Assembly: GCA_018823125.1 (NCBI GenBank)
Contig: JAHJIW010000003.1
Coordinates: forward strand, 62,001-126,000
DNA: 64,000 nucleotides
Direction: 5' to 3'
Origin: Candidatus Margulisiibacteriota bacterium
GTDB lineage: Bacteria > Margulisbacteria > WOR-1 > JAHJIW01
Positions 7,826 to 16,493 of this stretch are shown here, piece by piece. Both the position numbers and the translations under genes were made by a program. The number at the start of each line of letters is the position of its first letter. Positions within the stretch are counted from its first letter, which is position 1. Below the pieces are notes generated by a model, which was not told where the DNA came from, ran no database searches, and saw nothing but the letters and a program-made list of their open reading frames with translations.

Positions 7826-10800
7826 TAAAGCTTTGTCCTTCAATATCGTAAAATAATCGTTTGCCGGTTAATTTCATCCGATCCAAATAAGGGTCAATCA
7901 GCTTTCTGACCACATTTTTATCAGGAATCCCGGCAAAGTCAACTACGATGCGGTATACGTCACCGCGGATACTTTTAACCCCTGCCAGTCTAGCTCTTAC
8001 TTTTAAATAAAGCAACCGGAAGAGGGCCTCGACTTCTTTGGGAAGCTGGCCAAAGCGATCTTTAAATTCTCTTTTCATGTCCATTACTTCTTCTTTAATC
8101 GCCAACAGATTCATGCGGCGATAAAGTGCAATTCGTTCGCGTTCTTCGCTCACGTACTGCGGCGGAATATAGGCATCGGCTTTAATATCAATAATAACTT
8201 CTCGGGGCGCGGTCTCTTTGATGCCTTTCAGCTCAGCAACTGCTTCCTGCACCAGCTCACAATATAAATCAAAGCCCACCGCCACCAAATGTCCATGCTG
8301 CTGGCTGCCCATTACATTCCCCGATCCCCTGATTTCCAAATCCCGCAAAGCCAATTTATATCCCGATCCTAATTTAGTGAATTCCTGAATGGCTTTTAAG
8401 CGTTTGATCGCTTCCAGGGTTAAGAAATCCCGGCGACGATAGAATAAGTATCCGTAAGCCCGGGTCGCCGAACGACCCACCCGGCCCCGCAGCTGATAAA
8501 GCTGGGCTAATCCCAGCCGATCCGCATTGTCGATAATAATCGTATTTACGTTAGGCATATCGATGCCGGACTCAATGATGGCGGTACACAGTAAAAGATC
8601 GTATTTTTTCTGGAAGAAATCGATCACATTTTTTTCGAGCTGGTCTTCCCTCATCTGGCCGTGGGCCACCACCACTTTTACTTCCGGCACTAATCTTTTT
8701 AAATTAGACTTAACTTGTTCGATCGATTGGACCAGATTATGCACAAAATATATCTGGCCGCCGCGTTCAACTTCTCTTAAAATCGCTTCTCTGACTACCG
8801 CTTCGTTCCACTCTAAAACATAAGTTCGGACTGGTGAGCGATCCACCGGAGGAGTATTAATCATACTAAAGTCGCGGATCCCGGAAAGTGACATATATAA
8901 TGTACGCGGGATCGGAGTAGCGGAAAGCGTCATCACATCAATGGTTTTGCGCATCTCTTTTACTCTTTCTTTATGGGTCACGCCAAAACGCTGTTCCTCA
9001 TCGATGATTAATAGCCCGAGATCCTTAAATTCAATATCTTTACCTACCAGGCGGTGGGTTCCCACCACAATATCGATATTTCCCAGTTTTAGATTCTCTA
9101 CAATTTCTTTTTGTTCGGCTTTACTGCGAAAACGCGAAAGCATCTCCACTTTAATCGGAAAAGATTTAAGCCGATCTACAAATGTTAAGTAATGCTGTTG
9201 GGCTAAAACCGTGGTGGGCACCAAAACCGCTACTTGTTTACCGGAGGCCACCGCTTTGACTGCCGCTCGAATAGCCACTTCGGTTTTCCCGTAGCCCACA
9301 TCTCCGCAAATCAAACGGTCCATGGGACGATTTAATTCCATATCGGTTTTTACCTGATCAATAGCCCGAAGTTGATCCTTAGTTTCATCGTAAGGAAAAG
9401 AAGATTCTAGTTCCATTTGCCAGATATTATCCGGAGCAAAAGCATAGCCTTCACGGGCCTCTCTTTCGGCATAAATGGACAAGAGCTTTTTTGTAATATC
9501 CTTAATTTTCTTTTTAGCTTTGCGTTTGGTATTTAGCCATCTTTTGGCACCCAGCTTATCTAATCTGGGCTGAAAATCTCCTCCGGTAGAATATTTAGAG
9601 ATTAAGCCCATCGAATTGAGCGGAACATTCAGCTTGTCGCCGGCCGCATACTCAATGGAAAGATATTCCTGGCGGGGACCTACATCTTCTAATACTTCTA
9701 GTCCTAAATATTTACCAATGCCGTAGTTTTCGTGTACGATAAAACTTCCCGGCGATAAATCAAAGGTATGAATTTGGTCAGCACCCTGGGTCGCCGGCTT
9801 TTCGTGCCGAGAGCGAAGAAACCCTTCGCCAAAAATCTCAAAATCTGATAAAACCAAAACCTTAAGGTCTTCTAGATTAAATCCTTTAGAAAGTTTTCCC
9901 TCAAAAACCGAAATTACCCCGCGGTGAAATCTATCAGCAGTGGCCAGGCCCGCTTCGTGTAACAACTCTTTAATCGAAAGGGCGTGTTTAGAAACTATCA
10001 CTGTAGAACCTACTCTTTTTTTCAGGTCCGCAATGAAATCATCCATGCGTTTAATATAATTGTGGGTCTGCGAATATGAAAAAATTTCTAAATCTTTTGG
10101 GGAAATCAGGGTGGATGAATAAAGCACGCGAAAATCTCTAAATGCAATCTCAAGATCATCTTCAGACGTAAAATTCATAAATTGCAAATAATCTTTATGA
10201 TCAAATTTGGCCGCAACCGCTACTTCATGCGCCAAATCATCAATCACGTGCGTAGCTTCTAGTTTTTCTGAGATAAAAATTAACGCATCTTTAGGTAAAT
10301 AATCAGCAATTGAAGAACGTTTACGCCCAATCAACTCTTTGGCAGGCAAAACCTCGGCTTTTTCTAGTTTGTGTCTTGATCTTTGTGATAAAACGTCAAC
10401 TTCGCGGATCGAAGCAATCTCTTCCCCATCCAGTTCAATCCGATAGGGTTGGTCTTTAGCCGGTGGAAAAATATCAACAATCCCACCCCGCACCGCAAAC
10501 TCCCCTTTTTCCCCTACCAAACTTACCCGGTCATAGCCGATCTTTACTAATTGTTCGCTCAGCCGGTCCAAATTAACTTTTTGGCCAATTTCAAACATAA
10601 CCGCATGTTTAAAAATGAGGTCTTTGTCGCCCAAGTAAAAGATAAAGGACTTGATCGGCGCAATTAGTATTTTGGCTTTGCCGTTTAGCACATTATTAAG
10701 TGCAGCGATGCGTTGGCCTTGCAGGTCTTCACTGGGGGTGGTCGGCTCGTGGGGATATGCATCTAAAGGATGCAATAGTTCAAGCTGATCTTCCGGTATA

Positions 10801-11024
10801 AAATTTAATAAATCGCTGTAGGTACGCTCGGCGGCTAAAAGAGACGGGGTAATGATTAGCACAAACTCTTTCAGCTCCTGCTGAATAACCGAAAAAAGTA
10901 GAGCTTCGAGGCCTCCGGCTACGCCCCCCACCGAAACTTTTGCATTTTTGTTTTTGAGGTTCTCGATAACCTGCCGGGTTTGAAAATCTTTTTTGGAAAG
11001 ATCGGAAAGTTTGGATAAGATCAT
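7776..11024 (-). CDS. mfd: Transcription-repair coupling factor
   Basis: A 1082-residue SF2 translocase that removes stalled RNA polymerase and recruits UvrA. Order of domains: UvrB-like N-terminal region with LHPLDAYPHEPTTPSEDLQGQR; CarD-like RNA-polymerase interaction domain from about residue 418 (GSFIVHENYGIGKYLGL); RecG-like motor with Walker A GDVGYGKTE near 568 and DEEQRFG near 673, plus SATPIPRTL; C-terminal TRCF domain with EERERIALYRRMN near 960. Length is slightly below the usual 1150. The start overlaps the pth stop by 4 bases (ATGA), giving a pth-mfd-parvulin operon. Confidence 0.97.
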   Translation of the reverse strand: MILSKLSDLSKKDFQTRQVIENLKNKNAKVSVGGVAGGLEALLFSVIQQELKEFVLIITPSLLAAERTYSDLLNFIPEDQLELLHPLDAYPHEPTTPSEDLQGQRIAALNNVLNGKAKILIAPIKSFIFYLGDKDLIFKHAVMFEIGQKVNLDRLSEQLVKIGYDRVSLVGEKGEFAVRGGIVDIFPPAKDQPYRIELDGEEIASIREVDVLSQRSRHKLEKAEVLPAKELIGRKRSSIADYLPKDALIFISEKLEATHVIDDLAHEVAVAAKFDHKDYLQFMNFTSEDDLEIAFRDFRVLYSSTLISPKDLEIFSYSQTHNYIKRMDDFIADLKKRVGSTVIVSKHALSIKELLHEAGLATADRFHRGVISVFEGKLSKGFNLEDLKVLVLSDFEIFGEGFLRSRHEKPATQGADQIHTFDLSPGSFIVHENYGIGKYLGLEVLEDVGPRQEYLSIEYAAGDKLNVPLNSMGLISKYSTGGDFQPRLDKLGAKRWLNTKRKAKKKIKDITKKLLSIYAEREAREGYAFAPDNIWQMELESSFPYDETKDQLRAIDQVKTDMELNRPMDRLICGDVGYGKTEVAIRAAVKAVASGKQVAVLVPTTVLAQQHYLTFVDRLKSFPIKVEMLSRFRSKAEQKEIVENLKLGNIDIVVGTHRLVGKDIEFKDLGLLIIDEEQRFGVTHKERVKEMRKTIDVMTLSATPIPRTLYMSLSGIRDFSMINTPPVDRSPVRTYVLEWNEAVVREAILREVERGGQIYFVHNLVQSIEQVKSNLKRLVPEVKVVVAHGQMREDQLEKNVIDFFQKKYDLLLCTAIIESGIDMPNVNTIIIDNADRLGLAQLYQLRGRVGRSATRAYGYLFYRRRDFLTLEAIKRLKAIQEFTKLGSGYKLALRDLEIRGSGNVMGSQQHGHLVAVGFDLYCELVQEAVAELKGIKETAPREVIIDIKADAYIPPQYVSEERERIALYRRMNLLAIKEEVMDMKREFKDRFGQLPKEVEALFRLLYLKVRARLAGVKSIRGDVYRIVVDFAGIPDKNVVRKLIDPYLDRMKLTGKRLFYDIEGQSFNDWISNLQNIFSENLV

Positions 11025-11581
11025 GAGTTAAGTTCTTGAATCGCTACCTCAACACCGCTTTTTATAATAGTAAGTATCGCATCCGAAGCTTTTTCGATTG
11101 CCGCCTGAATTTTATCGCTTTGTGCTTTTGGAACATTCGAAAGCACGTAATCGGAGATATCCGCATCGGCAGTTTCACGTCCCACTCCAATTCTTACTCG
11201 AATAAATTCCGGGGTATGCAGGGAAGCAATCACTGACTCTACACCTTTATGTCCGGCAGTCCCCCCCCTGGTCCGGATACGCACTTCGCCGACCTCAATA
11301 TCAACGTCGTCATAAATTAAAATCAACTGCCCGGGGTTCATTTTGTACCAGTTTAAGATGGCAGATACCGCTTCGCCACTGCGATTCATAAAAGTTTGCG
11401 GCTGCGCTAAAATTACTTTTTTTCCGGAAAATTCAAGAGCCGCCATGTAAGAGGAAAATTTGCTTTTTAAGGTAGTAACGCCCAGCTTTTCGCCCACGCG
11501 TTCTATAACCTTAAAACCCAGATTGTGTCGGGTATTAACATATTGTTCGCCCGGATTTCCTAATCCTACTACTAGATACAA
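11021..11581 (-). CDS. pth: Peptidyl-tRNA hydrolase
   Basis: A 186-residue bacterial Pth that frees tRNA from prematurely released peptidyl-tRNA. It begins MYLVVGLGNPGEQY with catalytic-site Asn and His in NTRHNLGF. FMNRSGEAV, DDVDIEVGEVRIR (the conserved Asp) and GTAGHKGVESV follow at the expected places. First gene of the pth-mfd-parvulin operon and 3 bases downstream of the outer-membrane protein gene at 11585, which may share its transcript. Confidence 0.97.
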   Translation of the reverse strand: MYLVVGLGNPGEQYVNTRHNLGFKVIERVGEKLGVTTLKSKFSSYMAALEFSGKKVILAQPQTFMNRSGEAVSAILNWYKMNPGQLILIYDDVDIEVGEVRIRTRGGTAGHKGVESVIASLHTPEFIRVRIGVGRETADADISDYVLSNVPKAQSDKIQAAIEKASDAILTIIKSGVEVAIQELNS

Positions 11582-11584
11582 GAC

Positions 11585-12475
11585 TTATCTCCCCACGGTA
11601 AATAAAATACCTAGTCTGATGTCCGTATTAACATTGTTAGTTGGTTGTGCTTTAAAATAGGAAACGCCCCACCCTTCCACAAACATTTTAAACTTAAACA
11701 TCCAGGGTTGCATAGTCATATCTACATATCTAAAGGGTTGAACCCTAAGCCCTACCCCATAGGCCGCACGATTCAACCATGAATAATTGCGTCCGCTCAT
11801 CACAAATTCGCCGGCCAGATAAGGTTCGATCCACGGTGGATTTTTATCACTGGCTCCAACATATAGGCCAAACTTAGGCTCAAGACGATAGAGATATGAA
11901 TTAAAATCATCTTGATAAAAATTAGTTTGTCGGAAAGCTAAATTAGTCCAGAGCTCGCCCCAGGGAACGCCAAAATCAGTATGCGTATCTCCGGCAAATT
12001 GGGGCTGGTTCCATTCGTAATATAAATCTAAGCCGTACAACGTATCTTCCATTGACCGGTTAGCGGTCATCGCCGAAACTTCATCTTTGATATACGAAGC
12101 CCGCATGGTTTCGAAAAATACTTTAATTTCACTAATAAAGGTTTTATGTTCGGCGCTGGCAAAAGGTTTTAGCCTTATTCCATATCCCGAGTAAATGACA
12201 TTATTCCAGTAATTGGGATCGGGGGAAAAATAAGCTGAATAAACTACGTAAGGAGAAAGAAAAGTATCGCCCCATACCGGAATTAAATTGACCCCTACTT
12301 TACCTTCGGAACGCAAAAGAGTGGTAGAAAACGAATTTCTTTCAAAGCTGGTAGAACGGAAAGCTCCGTAATTCCAAAAATCAGTCCACAAACCAAGAAA
12401 CTCTGCTGCACTAGCGGTGCCGACAAAGCAGAACAAACTGACTAAAACTATTAAAATTACTAACGATTTTTTCAT
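11585..12475 (-). CDS. Outer-membrane beta-barrel-like protein with internal duplication
   Basis: 296 residues with a clear signal peptide (MKKSLVILIVLVSLFCFVGT, cleavage after ASA). The mature part is rich in aromatic residues and alternating strands, as in small barrels. Residues about 28-125 and 165-285 are two related halves: each has a W..(F/L)AFR.T/S start, a central strand ending in PY, a (Y/A)GVG-type GIRLKPF / GLRVQPF turn, and an EIKVFFE...SYIK / KFKMFVEG..VSYFK end. A strong GGAGGT ribosome binding site lies 7 bases before the ATG. No family is recognised with confidence. It lies just upstream of pth-mfd. Confidence 0.65.
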   Translation of the reverse strand: MKKSLVILIVLVSLFCFVGTASAAEFLGLWTDFWNYGAFRSTSFERNSFSTTLLRSEGKVGVNLIPVWGDTFLSPYVVYSAYFSPDPNYWNNVIYSGYGIRLKPFASAEHKTFISEIKVFFETMRASYIKDEVSAMTANRSMEDTLYGLDLYYEWNQPQFAGDTHTDFGVPWGELWTNLAFRQTNFYQDDFNSYLYRLEPKFGLYVGASDKNPPWIEPYLAGEFVMSGRNYSWLNRAAYGVGLRVQPFRYVDMTMQPWMFKFKMFVEGWGVSYFKAQPTNNVNTDIRLGILFTVGR

Positions 12476-12540
12476 ATATATACCTCCGGCGCTTTACACC
12501 GGGGTTAAATTTATTCTACTACTTTTCAAATGGGTTTACC

Positions 12541-12568
12541 ACCAGGGGTTCTATCAAGAATCCCTGGT
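12541..12568. terminator. Hairpin overlapping the end of the HEAT-repeat gene
   Basis: An imperfect inverted repeat pairs ACCAGGG..TTCT with AGAA..CCCTGGT around a 4-base loop and includes the last codons and stop of the 12554 gene. On the minus strand (the direction of the gene) no T-run follows, so it is a weak intrinsic terminator there. On the plus strand four T follow. It may instead act as a 3'-end stabilising stem. Confidence 0.4.
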
Positions 12569-14509
12569 TTTAATTCTTTGCAATAATGCACATATTTCCT
12601 CTCGAAAAGAAGAAGCAATATTGCTATCGCTTAGAGCTGCCTCCAAAGCAGAGATAGCTGCCTCACCCAACTCTTCAACTTGCGACCACTTTAAGCTATG
12701 CATTAATTGATAAGCTGCTAATCGATTATATTCAGTCGTTCCTTTTGAAAGTCCGCGAAGATCTATCAGTGCGCTAGCCGCCGCGACTCTTTCTCTGAAC
12801 TTACCATTATTAAGTTTTCTTTGTATAAAATCTTCGGCCTCTTCGTCACCTTGTTTGGCTATGTGTCTTGCTACTCTAAGTTTAGCAGGATCTGGAAATC
12901 CTTCATCATTTAGCACTTGTTTCAAGACCGGCACTACCCGACTGTCATCTGTTCTTACAAATAAGCCTATTAAACCATTCATGGTTGCCATTCTCACATC
13001 GAAGTCTTCGTGCCGTAAAGCTGCTCCCAGTTCTTTTAGATTATCCAACCCATCCAATCTTGCAAGGGTGCCTACTGCTAAATAAATCTCATCAGGATTT
13101 GAGCTGTGTAATGCTGTCCGGGACAGTTGCAGCATTCTTTCTTTCGCAGAAGAACAGTATGCATCAATTTCAGCTAAGTCAAGGGGCCTGATTTTGCTTA
13201 CGGCCTCATCTAAAGACAATTCTTCACCCTGTATTGATTTTTCAAAATATAACAATGATATATATAACCCTATCTTTCGATATATCTGATAGATTCCATG
13301 TTTATTATCATCAAATGTCCCAACATGTAAGTTGGCATTAATTATATACCTCACTAATCTTTCATAACTTTCTGCTACTTCATGTTCTTCTGCACTAAAT
13401 CCTCTACTTTTCGGAAATTCCTGCGGAAAGGTTGGAAAAGCAGACTCGCTTTCAGCCAGCGCAATCATCCTACTGGAAAGAAAGTATCCTCCTAAATAGA
13501 AACATAAGATTTCCGGTGTAGTATCCCTCATGCGTACGCCTTCCTGCTCAAAAACTGGACAAATCTTCTCCGTATATCCAGACATATTCATGCGATCCGC
13601 CAATTCAGATACCCAAGTATATTTTCGGTTAAACACCGCAAACAACCAGTGTCCAACTTCCGCTTTTATTGTTGAATCGACACTGCCTCCCTTTTGCTCT
13701 CCAAATCTCTGTTTAAAAATATCGATTGAAGCACAAACTCCTCGAAAATAGTTACAATCATCCCAATATTGACCATTTTCTTTATCATTAATATTAAGCA
13801 CTCTAATATCATCGTTTAGCCCGTTTATCCTCACTTGTCCCTCAATAATGCGCATTTCTAACCACAACGCTTTTCGATATTCTTCTCTGATTCCGGCACT
13901 CATGTCCTTACATGAATCCTCAAAAAAGATCAGATTTTCTGCCCACCTACTATATCTTTCGTACTGCGCTAACCCCGCTTCTCCTCCACGGGCCAAAAAC
14001 TCAAAACGCAGTAAATCAACTTCTCCTCTTTCGTTTTCAAAATGCTGTTTCCTTTGCGAATCAATAAAACCTGGTCCCATCTCTTCCGCCAACGTATCAT
14101 AGGTTCTTCGCATAAATGCTCGTCGCATCCCAATAAAATTACCTTCCTCCACTTCTTCAATGCTTTTCCATTCACCGAAAAACAAACTCCAGGCAGTATT
14201 CGCACTAATAGTACGTGCCGCCACCATTTGCTTTAAACTGTAAACCGTAAAAGAAAGATAATCGCGCCGCAGCGCATTCAATCCTAAAAGTTTTTTTGCG
14301 GAAGGAAGTCTATCAATTAAAGCATCTACATTCTGTGGAATTTCGTGAAAAGTTAGAGCATGTGCAATACAGCGTCGTACATTTCCTTCAATCGCTGGAA
14401 GTTGTTGCCGAGCAGGAGTCCGCTCGCCAGGTAGTCTAAAGCGACTCGGGTACGGATTAAATTGTGGTGAACGAGGTAACCATGTGGCTCTCGCTACTAC
14501 TTTGGCCAT
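12554..14509 (-). CDS. Large orphan protein with C-terminal HEAT-like repeats
   Basis: 651 residues, no signal peptide, not recognised. Residues about 455-650 are helical repeats of the HEAT/armadillo kind: pairs of helices with NPDEIYLAVGTLARL, HEDFDVRMATMNGLIGLF and KFRERVAAASALIDL, each with the Asp-Val-Arg type turn, which usually mediate protein binding. The first 450 residues are helical, rich in Trp/Tyr/Arg and without a known catalytic motif. Codon use is less biased than in the housekeeping genes around it. It is transcribed alone from a CGATAT-type promoter. The predicted 5' leader is very short, with GGAG at its beginning. Confidence 0.6.
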   Translation of the reverse strand: MAKVVARATWLPRSPQFNPYPSRFRLPGERTPARQQLPAIEGNVRRCIAHALTFHEIPQNVDALIDRLPSAKKLLGLNALRRDYLSFTVYSLKQMVAARTISANTAWSLFFGEWKSIEEVEEGNFIGMRRAFMRRTYDTLAEEMGPGFIDSQRKQHFENERGEVDLLRFEFLARGGEAGLAQYERYSRWAENLIFFEDSCKDMSAGIREEYRKALWLEMRIIEGQVRINGLNDDIRVLNINDKENGQYWDDCNYFRGVCASIDIFKQRFGEQKGGSVDSTIKAEVGHWLFAVFNRKYTWVSELADRMNMSGYTEKICPVFEQEGVRMRDTTPEILCFYLGGYFLSSRMIALAESESAFPTFPQEFPKSRGFSAEEHEVAESYERLVRYIINANLHVGTFDDNKHGIYQIYRKIGLYISLLYFEKSIQGEELSLDEAVSKIRPLDLAEIDAYCSSAKERMLQLSRTALHSSNPDEIYLAVGTLARLDGLDNLKELGAALRHEDFDVRMATMNGLIGLFVRTDDSRVVPVLKQVLNDEGFPDPAKLRVARHIAKQGDEEAEDFIQRKLNNGKFRERVAAASALIDLRGLSKGTTEYNRLAAYQLMHSLKWSQVEELGEAAISALEAALSDSNIASSFREEICALLQRIKTRDS

Positions 14510-14537
14510 CTTTTATGACACGCTCCTATATATATGT

Positions 14538-14566
14538 ATATCGTCAATTTTGCATGGAAATTTCAA
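14538..14566 (-). promoter_or_regulatory. Sigma-28-like promoter of the HEAT-repeat gene
   Basis: On the minus strand TTGAAA (14566-14561), a 17-base spacer, CGATAT (14543-14538), then a second TATATAG run and GGAGCG. It shares TTGACGATATA and ATATAGGAGCG with the promoter of the 21328 gene, which has the same layout. This is the clearest evidence that these promoters are related to each other and not chance AT-rich tracts. Confidence 0.55.
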
Positions 14567-14592
14567 AAAATATAAAAAATTAATGGGGGTGA

Positions 14593-14715
14593 TTAGCTAT
14601 AAAGATCTTTTAATCGCTCCTCGGTCTCCAAATCTTTAAGCATTTTGCTGTGGCGGTGGAGATAGACCAACGCACTCGCGACTATAATTGCAATAACAAT
14701 TACAATAATTACCAT
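14593..14715 (-). CDS. Small single-pass membrane protein, about 40 residues
   Basis: Too short for most gene finders. The protein begins MVIIVIVIAIIVASALVYL, a single hydrophobic helix, and ends in a charged cytoplasmic tail (KMLKDLETEERLKDLYS). An ATG three codons earlier (14724) is possible. However, a near-perfect promoter (CTGACA, 17 bases, TATAAT at 14728-14723) overlaps that ATG and places the transcript start about at the ATG at 14715, so a leaderless start there is preferred. Function unknown. The longer reading frame reaching 14922 runs into the divergent gene and is not supported. Confidence 0.5.
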   Translation of the reverse strand: MVIIVIVIAIIVASALVYLHRHSKMLKDLETEERLKDLYS

Positions 14716-14722
14716 CAGGGTC

Positions 14723-14751
14723 ATTATACGCCGCCGGTCAAATCCTGTCAG
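14723..14751 (-). promoter_or_regulatory. Sigma-70 promoter for the small membrane protein
   Basis: Minus strand -35 CTGACA at 14751-14746, 17-base spacer, -10 TATAAT at 14728-14723, followed 7 bases later by ATG at 14715. It is divergent from, and interleaved with, the CGATAT-type promoter at 14762-14790. Confidence 0.6.
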
Positions 14752-14761
14752 CGCAAATAAA

Positions 14762-14790
14762 CTGAAATTTTTCCCGAAATTCATCGATAT
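14762..14790 (+). promoter_or_regulatory. Sigma-28-like promoter of the DHH gene
   Basis: CTGAAA at 14762-14767, a 17-base spacer, CGATAT at 14785-14790 continuing ATATAG. The leader is about 30 bases and contains AGGAGG 6 bases before a TTG start at 14827. Confidence 0.55.
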
Positions 14791-14826
14791 ATATAGTGAG
14801 ACAAACGAGACCTTAGGAGGTCCAAA

Positions 14827-16062
14827 TTGAAATCCGGTGTAAAAAGAACAACTATACGTAGACACATTCCCGCCATGCAAAGATGGACGGCTTCGGTTAA
14901 AACGGCCAGACGACCTACTCATGCCCCCCGCAAAATTGCTGGCATAAAATCATTTAACGATTACCGTCACGTAAGAAGAAATGTATTAGCCGCCATGGGA
15001 GAGATGAATTCTCCGCTTATCGCCACCCATAAAAGACCCGATTGTGATGCCCTAGGATCATCGATTGCGCTTGCCCTTCATTTAAAAGAACAAGGGAAAA
15101 ACCCTTCATTATTTATGCTGGCAGAAGTTTACGAAAAACTCCCTACCTTTTTCAGGGATGCTATTTTCAACCACGGTATAAACATTGTAGGTGAAAATAC
15201 ACTAGCCGCCGCAAACCACGACGGATTAATTCTTTTAGATGCAGCCGGAGCCAGCCGCCTTGAAGCTCCGATCCAAAACCTTAGAGAAACCTTAACTGCC
15301 GGTCGCGACGGTAAATCGATCCCCGTCATTGATATCGACCACCATTATGGTGAAGAGCTTATGGCGCCAAAAAACCTAACCATAGTAAACAATAAAGCTT
15401 CTTCGGCCTCCGAATTATTAGCTAGTTTGTTGGGCAAAGAAATGTCTCAATCAACCGCACCGCTTCTTTTTGCCGGAATTTTAGCAGACAGCCGCAACTT
15501 AAATTTTATGATTGGAGCTAACACCCGCGAAAGAGTAGCCATAATGGAACGCAGAACAAATGTAGATAGAAATCCCCTTTACGAACAAATTAAAAACCTC
15601 TCCCTCGATGATAAAAGATTAATCGCCGAATGTCTCGACGGTTCGTTACAAGTCATTACCGCTTCAATTGGCGAAAACAGAAATAAAGCAGAATATCGGA
15701 TCATGCCGGTGGTTGTTCACAAAGATCAATTAAGCGGCGAACACCGACGCTGGAAAGATGATCTAAAAGACCAGTTGGGATTTAATCGCCTCGCCGACAT
15801 TGTCTTAATTATTTATTACGTCCCGTCCGAATCAAAGTATCGCTGTAGTGTAAGTTTATATAACAAAGCAGTGACTAACGGAACAGCATTAAATTTACAG
15901 CCGGTAGCTGAAGCATTACGCGAAGGCCCGGGTGGCGGACATGCCGGAGCAGTTACTTTTGACTTTCATCTAGAAAGATACGCAGGCAATCATCAAACTG
16001 CAATTGACTACATCGTAGCTGGTATCGAAAGACATTGCGGAAGAAAGCCTAGCCTAATCTAA
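14827..16062 (+). CDS. DHH/DHHA1-family phosphoesterase (NrnA/RecJ-like)
   Basis: 411 residues. The start is TTG, chosen because AGGAGG sits 6 bases upstream. Motifs of the family: THKRPDCDALGSS (motif I, residues about 67-79), LLDAAGASR, IDIDHHYG (the DHH motif near 170), ILADSRNLNF, and the C-terminal DHHA1 GPGGGHAGA. Members cleave short oligoribonucleotides (nanoRNA), pAp or cyclic dinucleotides using two Mn ions. This protein fits the small NrnA/GdpP-core class better than RecJ. The first 45 residues form an Arg-rich extension not usual in NrnA. It is transcribed alone from a CGATAT-type promoter, unusual for a housekeeping nuclease. Confidence 0.85.
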   Translation: MKSGVKRTTIRRHIPAMQRWTASVKTARRPTHAPRKIAGIKSFNDYRHVRRNVLAAMGEMNSPLIATHKRPDCDALGSSIALALHLKEQGKNPSLFMLAEVYEKLPTFFRDAIFNHGINIVGENTLAAANHDGLILLDAAGASRLEAPIQNLRETLTAGRDGKSIPVIDIDHHYGEELMAPKNLTIVNNKASSASELLASLLGKEMSQSTAPLLFAGILADSRNLNFMIGANTRERVAIMERRTNVDRNPLYEQIKNLSLDDKRLIAECLDGSLQVITASIGENRNKAEYRIMPVVVHKDQLSGEHRRWKDDLKDQLGFNRLADIVLIIYYVPSESKYRCSVSLYNKAVTNGTALNLQPVAEALREGPGGGHAGAVTFDFHLERYAGNHQTAIDYIVAGIERHCGRKPSLI

Positions 16063-16478
16063 AACAGCTTATACCCGATCTGAATTCTAGCCCGAGCCCT
16101 TCTCACCACATCCATCCCCAGTTCTACAAATAGCGGTGTAATATCGAAAGCTCGATTTAATACGATGCCTAGTGAAACTCCAATATCGGCCGGATTGTTA
16201 TTACCGGTATAAGCTACGGCTCCTAAAACAAAAGAAAGATAAGTGCTTCTGGTAAGATATTTAAGATAGAATTTTCCTTCAAAAAATATAATCAGCGGTT
16301 GGGGGCCAGAATTTCCTTCAACTCCCATCCGCATTCCAAAGTTGTTGCCTAATTGTGATTCAACCTGCATCCCAATGGCCAGGTTGTCGCGAATGCCCCC
16401 CACCAATTCAAAGGTTGAGGCTGAAACCCCGGTACAAAATACTAATAATAGTACTAATGTTGCTGCAATCTTTTTCAC
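16059..16478 (-). CDS. Small outer-membrane barrel-like protein
   Basis: 139 residues with a signal peptide cleaved near VSA-STF. The mature chain is made of alternating strands (FELVGGIRDNLAIGMQV, FFEGKFYLKYL, LSFVLGAVAYTG, RIQIGYKLF) and ends in Phe, the usual C-terminal signal for barrel insertion. No family recognised. The gene lies 15 bases downstream of the 16494 gene on the same strand and may belong to the ABC permease operon. Its 3' end overlaps the DHH gene by 4 bases. Confidence 0.6.
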   Translation of the reverse strand: MKKIAATLVLLLVFCTGVSASTFELVGGIRDNLAIGMQVESQLGNNFGMRMGVEGNSGPQPLIIFFEGKFYLKYLTRSTYLSFVLGAVAYTGNNNPADIGVSLGIVLNRAFDITPLFVELGMDVVRRARARIQIGYKLF

Positions 16479-16493
16479 GATAATCCCCTTTCT

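Noticed and set aside
12468..12490. ATATATA tract before the 11585 gene as another sigma-28-like promoter
   Set aside because: The tract lies between the GGAGGT ribosome site and the ATG, so it cannot be the -10 box, and CGATAT is absent.
14593..14922. A 109-residue version of the small membrane protein reaching into the DHH gene
   Set aside because: The upstream part is low-quality antisense of the DHH leader and start; a consensus promoter lies within it, so the start must be near 14715.
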